This document shows positions 8,609 through 16,400 of a DNA stretch of 64,000 bases, one piece after another. This DNA is from Virgibacillus ndiopensis (GTDB lineage: Bacteria; Bacillota; Bacilli; Bacillales; Amphibacillaceae), in assembly GCF_900187325.1 (NCBI RefSeq), contig NZ_FZMZ01000005.1, forward strand, positions 248,001 to 312,000, read 5' to 3'. Every line of letters begins with the position of its first letter. Position 1 is the stretch's first letter. The position numbers and the translations under genes are program-made. A model generated the notes under the pieces. It was given only the letters and a program-made list of their open reading frames with translations, ran no database searches and was not told the origin of the DNA.

Positions 8609-8950
8609 ATGGGCGATGAATCTATTAATAAACGAATTCTTTCTATGTTAGGGAGAATTGATGGGCATAAAATGAGAATCCCAAACAATATTTTAGTGAA
8701 AAGGATTGGAGCAACTTTTCCAATGCTTCTTAGCAACATGAATCTACATATCTATGACAAATCAGGACAGAAAGTGACTTATATCAGGTCAAAGGTCAGC
8801 AAATGGAGAAGAGACCACCCGGACAAAGACACCCTTGTAATGATTAATTATTTGCAGCTTATTCGCTCGGATAGAAGATATGAAAATAAAAATATGGAAG
8901 TAGTAGATATAACTCGCAGTTTAAAGGAATTAGCAAAGATAATTATTTAG
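8609..8950 (+). pseudogene. DnaB-like replicative helicase fragment
   Basis: A 113-residue open frame matching the middle of the RecA-like domain of DnaB-type helicases. It starts EMGDESINKRILSMLGRID (the family has EMS...RMLS..G.ID), then has a Walker B-like VMINYLQLI and the helix EVVDITRSLKELAK. The Walker A part before it and the LSQL..R part after it are missing, and Walker B has Asn where the family has Asp (IDYLQL). The ATG has no good ribosome site, and homology extends at least one residue upstream. It is a truncated prophage or ICE replication gene, divergent from the repressor remnant. Confidence 0.7.
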
Positions 8951-9497
8951 TAATAAACTTTGCGATTTTACTCATTTGATAAGAAAGGGAAAATATAGTG
9001 AAAAAAACAATAAACGAATAAAAGTAATTCCAATTTATTAAATTGAAAATTCTCATCCAACTTAATATTGGGAGTCCAATAAATGAGACCAATGCAGAAA
9101 GAATAACGCCTTTTAAATAAATGTTGATTTTACTAAACAATTGAACTGTGAACATTATTAATACTGGAATAAAACAAAAATTCCAAGGTAAATAATTTGG
9201 ACCCATAGGAGTTACTTCATATCTATAATCAAACAAACCGAAAAATAGAAATGTTGTATCAAAGTATGCTGATAAAATTGCAGAGGTTAACCCTGCGAGT
9301 AATAATACTACGGTCAAATTTTTATCTCGAAATTTAATCCATAAAATAATAGGAACAATTGCAAGTAAGACACCAAACCACCAATGCCAGTCAAATAAAA
9401 CATATTCTTTCCATATGTTGATCTTATCTTGATTAGCATTTATTAATTGTTCGTTCATCTTTTTTGTTAAGTCGGAGTATGAATTCATTTTTATCAC
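8943..9497 (-). CDS. CBO0543-type integral membrane protein
   Basis: A 184-residue protein with about five transmembrane helices after a 30-residue polar N-terminus. The features LFDWHWWFGVLLAIVPIILW, the single polar turn after it, and a W/P-rich central segment (GPNYLPWNFCF) resemble the CBO0543 family found in spore-forming Firmicutes; the function is unknown. A GGTG-type ribosome site precedes ATG. Its 3' end overlaps the helicase fragment by 8 bp in convergent orientation. It appears intact and may be cargo of the old element. Confidence 0.6.
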   Translation of the reverse strand: MIKMNSYSDLTKKMNEQLINANQDKINIWKEYVLFDWHWWFGVLLAIVPIILWIKFRDKNLTVVLLLAGLTSAILSAYFDTTFLFFGLFDYRYEVTPMGPNYLPWNFCFIPVLIMFTVQLFSKINIYLKGVILSALVSFIGLPILSWMRIFNLINWNYFYSFIVFFTIFSLSYQMSKIAKFITK

Positions 9498-9725
9498 CTT
9501 TCTAGTTTTATTCTTTTTCTGAAGAATTGATTTTATGCAAGGTAATTTTTATTTTTCAATGAAATGTTTCTTACAGAAAGAGATATGAAATCAGTTTCAA
9601 TTGCTTTCAAATTAATAGAAGCAAAAAAGAAAGGTATTATCTATCGTCGCATTACGATAAAAACACCGACTATAAGGAGATGAGAACAAATCGCGATTAG
9701 CTCAAAACAAAAATAACATACCAGT

Positions 9726-9859
9726 CTATGACTTAATTAGTTTAATAATTTACGGCAGGCATGTGATAAAAGAAAAGAGAAGTTTGCTAGAAGATTAAGT
9801 TGTAATAAAAAATTAGAGCGAACGTAATTTTTTGCTTGGCTCAATTAATTAAGTCATAG
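9726..9859. repeat. 14-bp perfect inverted repeat pair, 106 bp apart
   Basis: CTATGACTTAATTA at 9726-9739 and its exact complement at 9846-9859. The 134-bp span has no recognisable gene. The size and layout recall a miniature inverted-repeat element, but no target-site duplication was evident, so this is a description rather than an identification. Confidence 0.4.
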
Positions 9860-9871
9860 GAGGTATGATCA

Positions 9872-9964
9872 TTGAGAAAAGATATAGCTAAATTAGTTTA
9901 TTGGCTGATGGTGGTGGGCAAAAAAGGGGGTCATTCATATCCTAACTTCAAAATTAGTTTTTGA
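9872..9964 (+). CDS. Possible 30-residue peptide, function unknown
   Basis: A TTG codon 8 nt after a perfect AGGAGG (9858-9863) opens a 30-codon frame. The peptide has a basic N-terminus, a short hydrophobic core (LVYWLMVVG) and a KKGGHSY tail. It may be a small membrane peptide or the 5' stub of a deleted gene; no family was recognised. The ribosome site is the main support. Confidence 0.3.
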   Translation: MRKDIAKLVYWLMVVGKKGGHSYPNFKISF

Positions 9965-10189
9965 AGTTCATTAAAAAATATGCGTAACTAGAAGTTCATC
10001 AAAGTATATTGTAGTATAGCATGTGATTTCTCTCCTAGGGTTTGTTTTATTTATAATAAGTAATATCCCCTCCTAAAAGAGAGGGAGTTTATCTATAAAA
10101 GCATAATGGTTGAAAATAAATAGGACTATAGTACTCTATAAGCGGTTGTTTTTGTTCTCAAACTATAATAAGGAGCTTTATTTTACTAT

Positions 10190-10321
10190 TTGGCTATGGA
10201 AAAAATATCTAATGAACTTCTTGTAGAAGCTTATTACAAAGCCAAACAACAAAGATTAAACTTAGATTTTATTAAGCTGATAAGGCAAGAACTGAAAAAA
10301 AGAAACATTATGGTTGATTAG
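10190..10321 (+). CDS. sda: Sda-like sporulation histidine kinase inhibitor
   Basis: A short peptide that in B. subtilis binds the dimerisation/phosphotransfer domain of KinA and blocks entry into sporulation when replication is perturbed. The peptide reads MEKISNELLVEAYYKAKQQR and ends RQELKKRNIMVD. It matches the B. subtilis Sda helical hairpin pattern (LSDELLIESYFKA...L...FI.LI..EI.RR). TTG at 10190 and ATG at 10196 are both in frame; GGAG at 10172-10175 better fits the TTG (14 nt) than the ATG (20 nt), though both spacings are long. It is 43 or 41 residues. A strong terminator follows. It lies inside the direct-repeat-bounded island, so it may be the chromosomal copy or a mobile extra copy. 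Confidence 0.8.
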   Translation: MAMEKISNELLVEAYYKAKQQRLNLDFIKLIRQELKKRNIMVD

Positions 10322-10330
10322 CAGGTTCAA

Positions 10331-10360
10331 AAAAGCCCTTACCAATCAGTAAGGGCTTTT
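10331..10360 (+). terminator. Intrinsic terminator after sda
   Basis: AAAAGCCCTTAC pairs perfectly with GTAAGGGCTTTT across a 6-nt loop. The A-run on its left means it could also serve the reverse-strand HD-GYP gene that ends 24 bp away. Confidence 0.88.
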
Positions 10361-10383
10361 GCTAAAATATTTATTAAATTCTT

Positions 10384-11454
10384 TTAGAACTCGATAACAT
10401 TTTTAACTTTAATTGATCTATCAAGAGGTATCTCATATTTCTTAAATTGATTTGAATCATTGGTACCTTCGAGAATTGGGAAGGTTGGGAGCTTATCATC
10501 TATATCAATAATTTTAGCGTGAGTACCGTTTGTTAATTCAACTAACGTATCTAATGGGAAAATGTCTAGCATTTTAAAGAAATTGTAAAAGTAATAGTTC
10601 CCTACCATTTTACATTCATTAATTAAAATTTTTTCTGCAGTTGCTGAACCATATGCTTCACGGTAAGGGCGATCAAGTGTTAATGCGGAATAAACATCAA
10701 CTATACTTAATATTTTTACTATATCCGTAATCTCGGTATTTTTAAGACCATCTGGATAACCACTGCCATTTACGCGCTCGTGATGATACTTTGCTAAAAT
10801 AGCTGCATCTTCCGAAAAATTATGTTGTTTTAAAAGATCATACCCAAAAACGGTATGATTCTTTATTAAATTATATTCTTCCAAATTTAGTCTTGAGGGT
10901 TTATTTAAAACACTTTTAGGAACAATCAGCTTCCCTATATCGTGTAATAAACATCCAGTTGCAAAGTTTTCTATATTATCTATCTCTAATTTTTTCGCCA
11001 ACAATGAACCAAGTATAAAAACATCAAATGAATGTTTATATGAATAAAAGTCCCAGTTTCCAAGTTTTTCCATTAACTCACAAGTAGTAGTGTCAGACAT
11101 TAATTTAATAAATAAATTTTCTAACCATTGATAATCAGTTAATTCATGGAGAGCAATACCATAACGATATTCATAAGCCACATAAGACAGGTTATTTAAA
11201 AAATCCCTTTCTAATTCAGATTTATCAGGAGGAAATTTTAATGGAATATTGTTATTATTTATAACTTTTTCACTTACAGGATTATTACCGTTCTCATTAT
11301 TAATTTCAACGGAAGTAATATCCCATTGTCTCAGTTTCGAGATAAATAATTTTGATAAAATGCTTCCTTTTTTAAGCATCAGTGTTTTTCCTCTGTAGAC
11401 GTCTTCTGCTAATATATCTCCATTTTGCAAATCTTTTACATTAACGATAGTCAT
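10384..11454 (-). CDS. HD-GYP domain protein, putative cyclic-di-GMP phosphodiesterase
   Basis: A 356-residue protein. The N-terminal region (1-55) resembles the small beta domain often fused to HD-GYP (NVKDLQNGDILAEDV..GKTLMLKKG). The HD-GYP domain spans about 120-300 with H141, HDIGK (171-175), HH (224-225) and NGSGYPDG (229-236), so metal ligands and the GYP loop are present. The family hydrolyses c-di-GMP (or related cyclic dinucleotides), which controls motility. No membrane segment or receiver domain is visible. GGAGGAAT precedes the ATG. It looks intact, unlike most neighbours in the island. Confidence 0.88.
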   Translation of the reverse strand: MTIVNVKDLQNGDILAEDVYRGKTLMLKKGSILSKLFISKLRQWDITSVEINNENGNNPVSEKVINNNNIPLKFPPDKSELERDFLNNLSYVAYEYRYGIALHELTDYQWLENLFIKLMSDTTTCELMEKLGNWDFYSYKHSFDVFILGSLLAKKLEIDNIENFATGCLLHDIGKLIVPKSVLNKPSRLNLEEYNLIKNHTVFGYDLLKQHNFSEDAAILAKYHHERVNGSGYPDGLKNTEITDIVKILSIVDVYSALTLDRPYREAYGSATAEKILINECKMVGNYYFYNFFKMLDIFPLDTLVELTNGTHAKIIDIDDKLPTFPILEGTNDSNQFKKYEIPLDRSIKVKNVIEF

Positions 11455-11661
11455 GTTCTATTCCTCCATGTTTTTTATAAAAAAAAGAGTGTTTCTTATT
11501 TATCGTTTGTATTTTAATTTTATTTATAGGAACTATTTTATTAAGTGCTAACTTAACCGGGACCGGTTTGATGGATTATCTAAAAGCACTTCCTATAGAT
11601 ATAAATGAAGAGGTATTTAGGAAATTTGGTTTTTAAAATATTAATAATTATCCTTATTAAA

Positions 11662-11691
11662 AAGAAGCCCCAACCCAACTTGGGGTTTCTT
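11662..11691. terminator. Intrinsic terminator near the DUF2179 fragment
   Basis: AAGAAGCCCCAA pairs with TTGGGGTTTCTT (one G-U) across CCCAAC. It lies just past the 3' end of the reverse-strand pseudogene and is probably its old terminator. Confidence 0.75.
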
Positions 11692-11709
11692 AAAATGAAA
11701 CGTAATGAA

Positions 11710-11940
11710 TTATCGGCCACCTTTTATATCGTGAATATTTCCGATTGCTACGAATGCAGACTCGTCTTTGTCATCAACTATGCTTTTAACTTTTGCTTCT
11801 TCAAGTCTTGTAATGACAGTGAAAACAACCTTTTTATCTTCCCCAGTATAAGTACTCTCGCCATTGAGGTAAGTGACACCTCTTCCTAAGCGATCATTTA
11901 GTGCCTTTCCAATCACGATGTGTTGCTCACTAATAATCAA
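11710..11940 (-). pseudogene. C-terminal DUF2179 fragment of a YitT-family membrane protein
   Basis: The 76-codon frame encodes a YitT-type cytoplasmic C-terminal domain: IISEQHIVIGKALNDRLGRG, VTYLNGESTYTG, then KKVVFTVITRLEEAKVKSIV and the ESAFVAIGNIHDIKGG end. The first codon of the open frame is TTG without a ribosome site. The preceding homologous residues (MKTTELIDY) lie in another frame, so a frameshift separates them. The membrane half expected upstream is absent. It is a remnant. Confidence 0.75.
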
Positions 11941-12115
11941 TAAGTTCGGTAGTCTTCATTTATTAAGTAAATTTCAGCTGTTGCATGTGAAGTTAATGTT
12001 ATCGAGTTAATACTATAGATTTCAAAAATTAATCAATGACTAAATTACACATTCATTTAGAGGATTCCGGCATATTATGTAGAATTAGATTCAGAAAAAA
12101 GGGGGGATTTTAGTT

Positions 12116-12561
12116 TTGAATAACATAGCAGCGCGCCATTTTTTGTTATAGGATGGATATGCATTGTAGCAGGACTCATTCTAGGAATCATAATATGGAT
12201 CAAGTAGTAGGATATGAGGAGTACACTTATATGGAGGATGAACCTATCACTGAAACAAATTGGACAGTATTCTTATCATACCTTATTGTTGGAATCATTT
12301 TTTGTTTGGTTTTGCGGAGATTGTGAACTTGTTAGATCGAGACAATAAACGAAAAGAAGAAAGCAATCGAATTATACAGAAATCATCTTCAATAAAAATG
12401 AATGAGAATAATAAATCTAACCAATCAGTAGTACGTGAAATAATGAATTTCTTAATAAAGAAAGTACGTTATCCATTGAACAAGAACTCAATGATATAGA
12501 TAATAATAAAATTATGAGTCATGGTATGAAAGAGGCTTTGAAAGTATTCTTAAAATACTAA
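12116..12561 (+). pseudogene. Multiply frameshifted small membrane-protein gene
   Basis: A GGGGGGA ribosome site precedes a TTG at 12116, but the frame changes at least four times. In order the segments read FFVIGWICIVAGLILGIIIW (transmembrane), YEEYTYMEDEPITETNW, TVFLSYLIVGIIFCLV (transmembrane), GFAEIVNLLDRDNKRKEE, then a polar tail ending HGMKEALKVFLKY at 12561. The pieces join into a plausible two-helix protein with a charged C-terminus. I do not recognise the family. It is a decayed gene near the right edge of the island. Confidence 0.6.
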
Positions 12562-12589
12562 TAGATATGATAAAATACCCTACTAACAG

Positions 12590-12607
12590 AAATGATTATT
12601 ATAGAGG
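12590..12607. repeat. Right copy of the 18-bp direct repeat (putative att site)
   Basis: This is an exact copy of AAATGATTATTATAGAGG at 8057-8074, in the same orientation. It lies 67 bp before sdaAB and marks the right edge of the accessory segment. Beyond it the gene order returns to the B. subtilis arrangement. Confidence 0.7.
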
Positions 12608-12674
12608 TTTTTGTTATAATTGATAATAGAGCAATATATGAGAAAACGATTACAAAAAAAGAAGGTGTTCATAT

Positions 12675-13337
12675 ATGAAATATAATTCGGTATTTGATAT
12701 TATTGGTCCGGTGATGATAGGACCTTCTAGTTCACATACAGCGGGTGCTGCAAGAATTGGAAAGGCTGCACGTAATCTATTTGGTGAAGAACCTAAATGG
12801 GCAAAGATTCATTTATATGAATCGTTTGCTAAGACATATAAAGGACATGGAACGGATTTTGCTTTAGTAGGTGGACTACTAGGATTTGATACGGATGATC
12901 CGCGTATGAGCAAGGCGTTAGATATAGCAAAGGAAAAAAATATAGATGTTGAATTCATCGAAGAATCAGCTGGGACAAACCACCCAAATACTGCTCGACT
13001 CATTATTGGAAACGATACAGATGAAATTGAGCTGGTCGGCATTTCTATCGGTGGTGGAAAAGTTGAGATTACTGAGTTAAACGGTTTTGAATTGCGTTTA
13101 TCCGGTAATCATCCTGCGATATTGATTATGCACAATGACCGCTTTGGAGCAATTGCATCCGTTACTAAAATTCTAGCAAAATATGAAATTAATATTGGTC
13201 ATATGGAAGTTAACCGTAAAGATGTTGGAAAAGAGGCATTAATGGTTATTGAGGTAGACCAAAATTTGGAAGATACGGTATTACAAGAATTAGAGAATGC
13301 TAGTCATATTATTCAGATTGCAAAAATTGCAAGTTAA
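12675..13337 (+). CDS. sdaAB: L-serine dehydratase, iron-sulfur-dependent, beta subunit
   Basis: Beta subunit of the two-chain [4Fe-4S] enzyme that deaminates L-serine to pyruvate and ammonia. At 220 residues it has the signature GPSSSHTAGA (16-25), a family-specific middle region with NHPNTARLI, and a C-terminal ACT-type domain from about 149. The RBS is AAGAAGGTG just upstream. sdaAA follows after 41 nt, so the pair is one unit; in B. subtilis it directly follows fakA. Confidence 0.95.
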   Translation: MKYNSVFDIIGPVMIGPSSSHTAGAARIGKAARNLFGEEPKWAKIHLYESFAKTYKGHGTDFALVGGLLGFDTDDPRMSKALDIAKEKNIDVEFIEESAGTNHPNTARLIIGNDTDEIELVGISIGGGKVEITELNGFELRLSGNHPAILIMHNDRFGAIASVTKILAKYEINIGHMEVNRKDVGKEALMVIEVDQNLEDTVLQELENASHIIQIAKIAS

Positions 13338-13378
13338 CATATATTTAATTATCTATGCAGCAAGAAAGGAGTTTTCAT

Positions 13379-14263
13379 ATGTTTCGTACTGTTAAAGAAT
13401 TAGTAGAAATTGCTGAAACGGAAAATATATTAATATCCGAAGTAATGATTAAGCAGGAAATGGATGTTAAAAATTTATCGCGCGAGGAAGTATATGCGCA
13501 AATGGAAAAGAATCTAAATGTTATGGAAAAGGCGGTTGAGGATGGTCTTAACGGTGTGAAATCTGTAACTGGATTAACTGGTGGTGATGCAGTCTTAATC
13601 CAAAACTATATGAAAGAAAAAACGCCGTTGTCAGGCAATATAATGTTGGATGCAGTGAGTAAAGCGATGGGAACAAACGAAGTAAATGCTGCAATGGGGA
13701 CAATTTGTGCAACACCTACTGCAGGAAGTGCAGGCTGTGTTCCTGGGACGTTGTTTGCAGTTAAGGAACAATTAAATCCAACTCGAGATCAAATGATTCG
13801 TTATTTATTCACTTCAGGTGCTTTTGGCTTTGTAGTTGCAAACAATGCATTCATTTCTGGTGCAGCTGGAGGCTGTCAGGCCGAGGTTGGTTCAGCGGGA
13901 GCGATGGCGTCTGCTGCAATTGTTGAAATGGCTGGTGGGACACCACAACAATCAGCAGATGCATTTGCAATCACGTTAAAAAATATGCTTGGACTTGTCT
14001 GTGATCCTGTAGCGGGATTAGTAGAAGTTCCATGTGTAAAACGTAACGCAGCAGGTTCTTCACTTGCTATTGTATCTGCTGACATGGCGCTTGCGGGAGT
14101 GACAAGTAGAATTCCATGTGATGAAGTGATTGGTGCAATGTATCGAATCGGAAAAACGATGCCGTCCTCTTTGAGGGAAACAGGAGAAGGTGGCCTGGCT
14201 GCTACACCGACTGGTCAAACTTTAAAGGAAAAAATATTTGGAATGTCAGTATCGAAAGAGTGA
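13379..14263 (+). CDS. sdaAA: L-serine dehydratase, iron-sulfur-dependent, alpha subunit
   Basis: Catalytic subunit carrying the [4Fe-4S] cluster. The start is ATG at 13379, with AAAGGAG 8 nt upstream; an in-frame ATG at 13355 would cover that site. In the 294 residues, ICATPTAGSAGC and LVCDPVAGLVEVPC supply the cluster cysteines. Gly/Ala-rich loops (SGAAGGCQAEVGSAGAMASA) are typical. recG starts 7 nt after the stop. Confidence 0.95.
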   Translation: MFRTVKELVEIAETENILISEVMIKQEMDVKNLSREEVYAQMEKNLNVMEKAVEDGLNGVKSVTGLTGGDAVLIQNYMKEKTPLSGNIMLDAVSKAMGTNEVNAAMGTICATPTAGSAGCVPGTLFAVKEQLNPTRDQMIRYLFTSGAFGFVVANNAFISGAAGGCQAEVGSAGAMASAAIVEMAGGTPQQSADAFAITLKNMLGLVCDPVAGLVEVPCVKRNAAGSSLAIVSADMALAGVTSRIPCDEVIGAMYRIGKTMPSSLRETGEGGLAATPTGQTLKEKIFGMSVSKE

Positions 14264-14269
14264 TCTAAA

Positions 14270-16303
14270 TTGCTAAGTGAATCTGTAGAAAATATCAAAG
14301 GAGTGGGCGAAAAATTCGCTCAGGAATTAGAAGATATCAACGTTTATACTGTAGATGATTTGCTGCATTATTTTCCCTATCGGTATGATGTTTTTGAGAT
14401 TAAGCCACTTAGTGAATTAATTCATGATGACAAAGTTACCATCGAGGGAAGGGTAGTACATGCGCCTTCCCTCACTTTTTATGGGAAGAGAAAATCACGT
14501 CTTACCTTTACGGTTGAAGTAGAAAATGTTGCAGTTAAAGCAGTGATGTTTAATCGTGCGTTTGCTAAAAAACAACTAAATACTGATGATATTGTGACCT
14601 TAACCGGTAAATGGGATGCACATCGATTGCAAATTACGGTAAGTAATTATAAAAAAGGACCCGCAGAGAATAAAGCTGCTATACAACCAATCTATTCACT
14701 AAGGGGCAACATTACAAATATCAAATTAAAAAAAACAATTACGAGTGCTTTAAAGGACTACGGTAATCAAATAGAAGAAATATTACCATCAGACTATTTA
14801 ACAGCTTATAAATTACCTGCTCGCAGTGAAGCAATAACGACCATGCATTTTCCTGAAAATCGTTTATTGCTGAAGCATGCACGAAGAAGATTTACATATG
14901 AAGAATTATTGTTATTTCAGCTAAAAATGCAATTGTTACGCAAACTTAAACGTGAGGCGACACAAGGTAATGCTCAATACTATGACCCAGAGAGTGTGCA
15001 GGATTTTATTAAGAGTTTTCCGTTTCCGTTAACAAAAGCACAAACCCGCTCTCTGAACCAAATTCTGTCTGATATGAAATCCCCTTATCGAATGAATCGT
15101 CTATTACAAGGAGATGTAGGCTCAGGAAAAACAGCTGTTGCGGCAATTGCTTTCTATGCATCCATCACTGCAGGAAAACAAGGTGCATTAATGGTACCAA
15201 CAGAAATATTAGCAGAACAACATTGTCAATCATTAAAGGAGTTATTTGGTTACAGGGCAAAAATCGTCCTTTTAACAGGTTCTGTAAAAGGGAAAAAACG
15301 TAGAGAGATTTTAGCAGCGGTTGAATCGCATGAAGTTGATATCGTAGTGGGAACACACGCATTGATTCAAGACGATGTTTATTTCGCAGATTTAGGGTTT
15401 GCGATTGTCGATGAACAACATCGCTTTGGTGTGGAACAGCGTCGGATATTACGTGATAAAGGACTTAATCCCGATGTTTTGTTCATGACAGCAACACCAA
15501 TCCCACGAACATTAGCGATTACAGCATTTGGTGATATGGATGTATCGGTTATCGACGAAATGCCATCAGGCAGAAAAGAAATTGAAACGTACTGGACAAA
15601 AGAAAATACGCTTGATCGTGTATTGAAATTTATCGAGAAACAAGTTTCTGTCGGGGAGCAAGCTTATGTGATTTGTCCACTAATTGAGGAATCCGATAAA
15701 TTGGATATACAAAATGCAGTTGATTTGTTCCATCAGCTTCAAGAATTTTACCCACCAACGGTTAATGTTGGCTTGATGCACGGAAGACTGTCTGCGGATG
15801 AAAAAGATGGAGTGATGAAACAGTTTGCTGCAAACGAAATCCAGGTACTCGTTTCAACTACTGTCGTTGAAGTTGGTGTGAATGTGCCAAATGCAACCAT
15901 CATGGTTATTTATGATGCAGAACGATTTGGTTTGTCCCAATTACACCAATTGAGAGGCAGGGTTGGACGAGGGGATAAGCAAAGTTATTGTATTTTAATT
16001 GCAGATCCAAAAGGTGAAGTAGGCAAGGAACGGATGCGGATTATGACCGAGACAAATAATGGCTTTGTATTATCAGAGCAAGATTTGAAGCTGCGTGGAC
16101 CTGGTGACTTTTTTGGTAAAAAACAAAGCGGAATTCCTGAATTTAAGGTAGCAGATATGATTCACGATTACCGAGCATTAGAAACAGCAAGGAATGACGC
16201 ACAAGAAATTATTGATACAAATATGCTTGATGAAAACGAGGAATTTTATAATTTACGAGTCCTGTTGGAGAATGACTCTTTCTTCAAAGAAAAACTAGAC
16301 TAA
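14270..16303 (+). CDS. recG: ATP-dependent DNA helicase RecG
   Basis: Branch-migration helicase that remodels stalled forks and Holliday junctions. It is 677 residues, close to the B. subtilis length. The N-terminal wedge/OB domain (about 1-230) is followed by Walker A GDVGSGKT (about 281-288), the DEQHRFG box (about 380) and helicase motifs IV-VI, ending QLHQLRGRVGRG. It starts with TTG and only a weak ribosome site, close behind sdaAA, which suggests translational coupling. Confidence 0.96.
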   Translation: MLSESVENIKGVGEKFAQELEDINVYTVDDLLHYFPYRYDVFEIKPLSELIHDDKVTIEGRVVHAPSLTFYGKRKSRLTFTVEVENVAVKAVMFNRAFAKKQLNTDDIVTLTGKWDAHRLQITVSNYKKGPAENKAAIQPIYSLRGNITNIKLKKTITSALKDYGNQIEEILPSDYLTAYKLPARSEAITTMHFPENRLLLKHARRRFTYEELLLFQLKMQLLRKLKREATQGNAQYYDPESVQDFIKSFPFPLTKAQTRSLNQILSDMKSPYRMNRLLQGDVGSGKTAVAAIAFYASITAGKQGALMVPTEILAEQHCQSLKELFGYRAKIVLLTGSVKGKKRREILAAVESHEVDIVVGTHALIQDDVYFADLGFAIVDEQHRFGVEQRRILRDKGLNPDVLFMTATPIPRTLAITAFGDMDVSVIDEMPSGRKEIETYWTKENTLDRVLKFIEKQVSVGEQAYVICPLIEESDKLDIQNAVDLFHQLQEFYPPTVNVGLMHGRLSADEKDGVMKQFAANEIQVLVSTTVVEVGVNVPNATIMVIYDAERFGLSQLHQLRGRVGRGDKQSYCILIADPKGEVGKERMRIMTETNNGFVLSEQDLKLRGPGDFFGKKQSGIPEFKVADMIHDYRALETARNDAQEIIDTNMLDENEEFYNLRVLLENDSFFKEKLD

Positions 16304-16310
16304 AAGATTC

Positions 16311-16339
16311 TTGCATAATCAGTAGTGGTATTATATATT
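16311..16339 (+). promoter_or_regulatory. Sigma-A promoter of the fapR-plsX-fab operon
   Basis: -35 TTGCAT (16311-16316) and -10 TATATT (16334-16339) with a 17-bp spacer. It sits just upstream of the FapR operator, so repressor binding would cover the transcription start region. Confidence 0.75.
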
Positions 16340-16342
16340 ACT

Positions 16343-16361
16343 ATTAGTACCAAGTCATAAT
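16343..16361 (+). promoter_or_regulatory. FapR operator
   Basis: ATTAGTACCAAGTCATAAT differs at only two positions from the FapR consensus ATTAGTACCTAGTCTTAAT. It starts 3 bp after the -10 box. It indicates that fapR autoregulates the operon and that malonyl-CoA relieves the repression. Confidence 0.88.
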
Positions 16362-16400
16362 ATTAACAGATAAAACACGAATTTAGTGGATGGTGCCATA

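Larger units (their letters stand above)
9498..10189. other. 692-bp island stretch without an assignable gene
   Basis: No long frame and no clear homology were found. It contains short open segments in several frames (for example around 9560-9660) that look like decayed coding sequence, an inverted repeat pair (9726-9739 and 9846-9859), one small ORF with an ideal ribosome site (9872-9964), and a GAGGG/CCCTC hairpin at about 10066-10090 upstream of sda. Confidence 0.6.

Noticed and set aside
10100-10190. DnaA boxes upstream of sda
   Set aside because: The nearest match, TTATCTATA, differs from TTATCCACA at two positions and is isolated.
11468-11633. Plus-strand peptide MFFIKK... leading via a frameshift to a hydrophobic stretch and MDYLKALPIDINEEVFRKFGF-type end
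   Set aside because: The ATG has no ribosome site (the AGGAGG-like bases belong to the reverse-strand HD-GYP gene), and a poly-A frameshift is needed. It may be another decayed gene but is not supportable.
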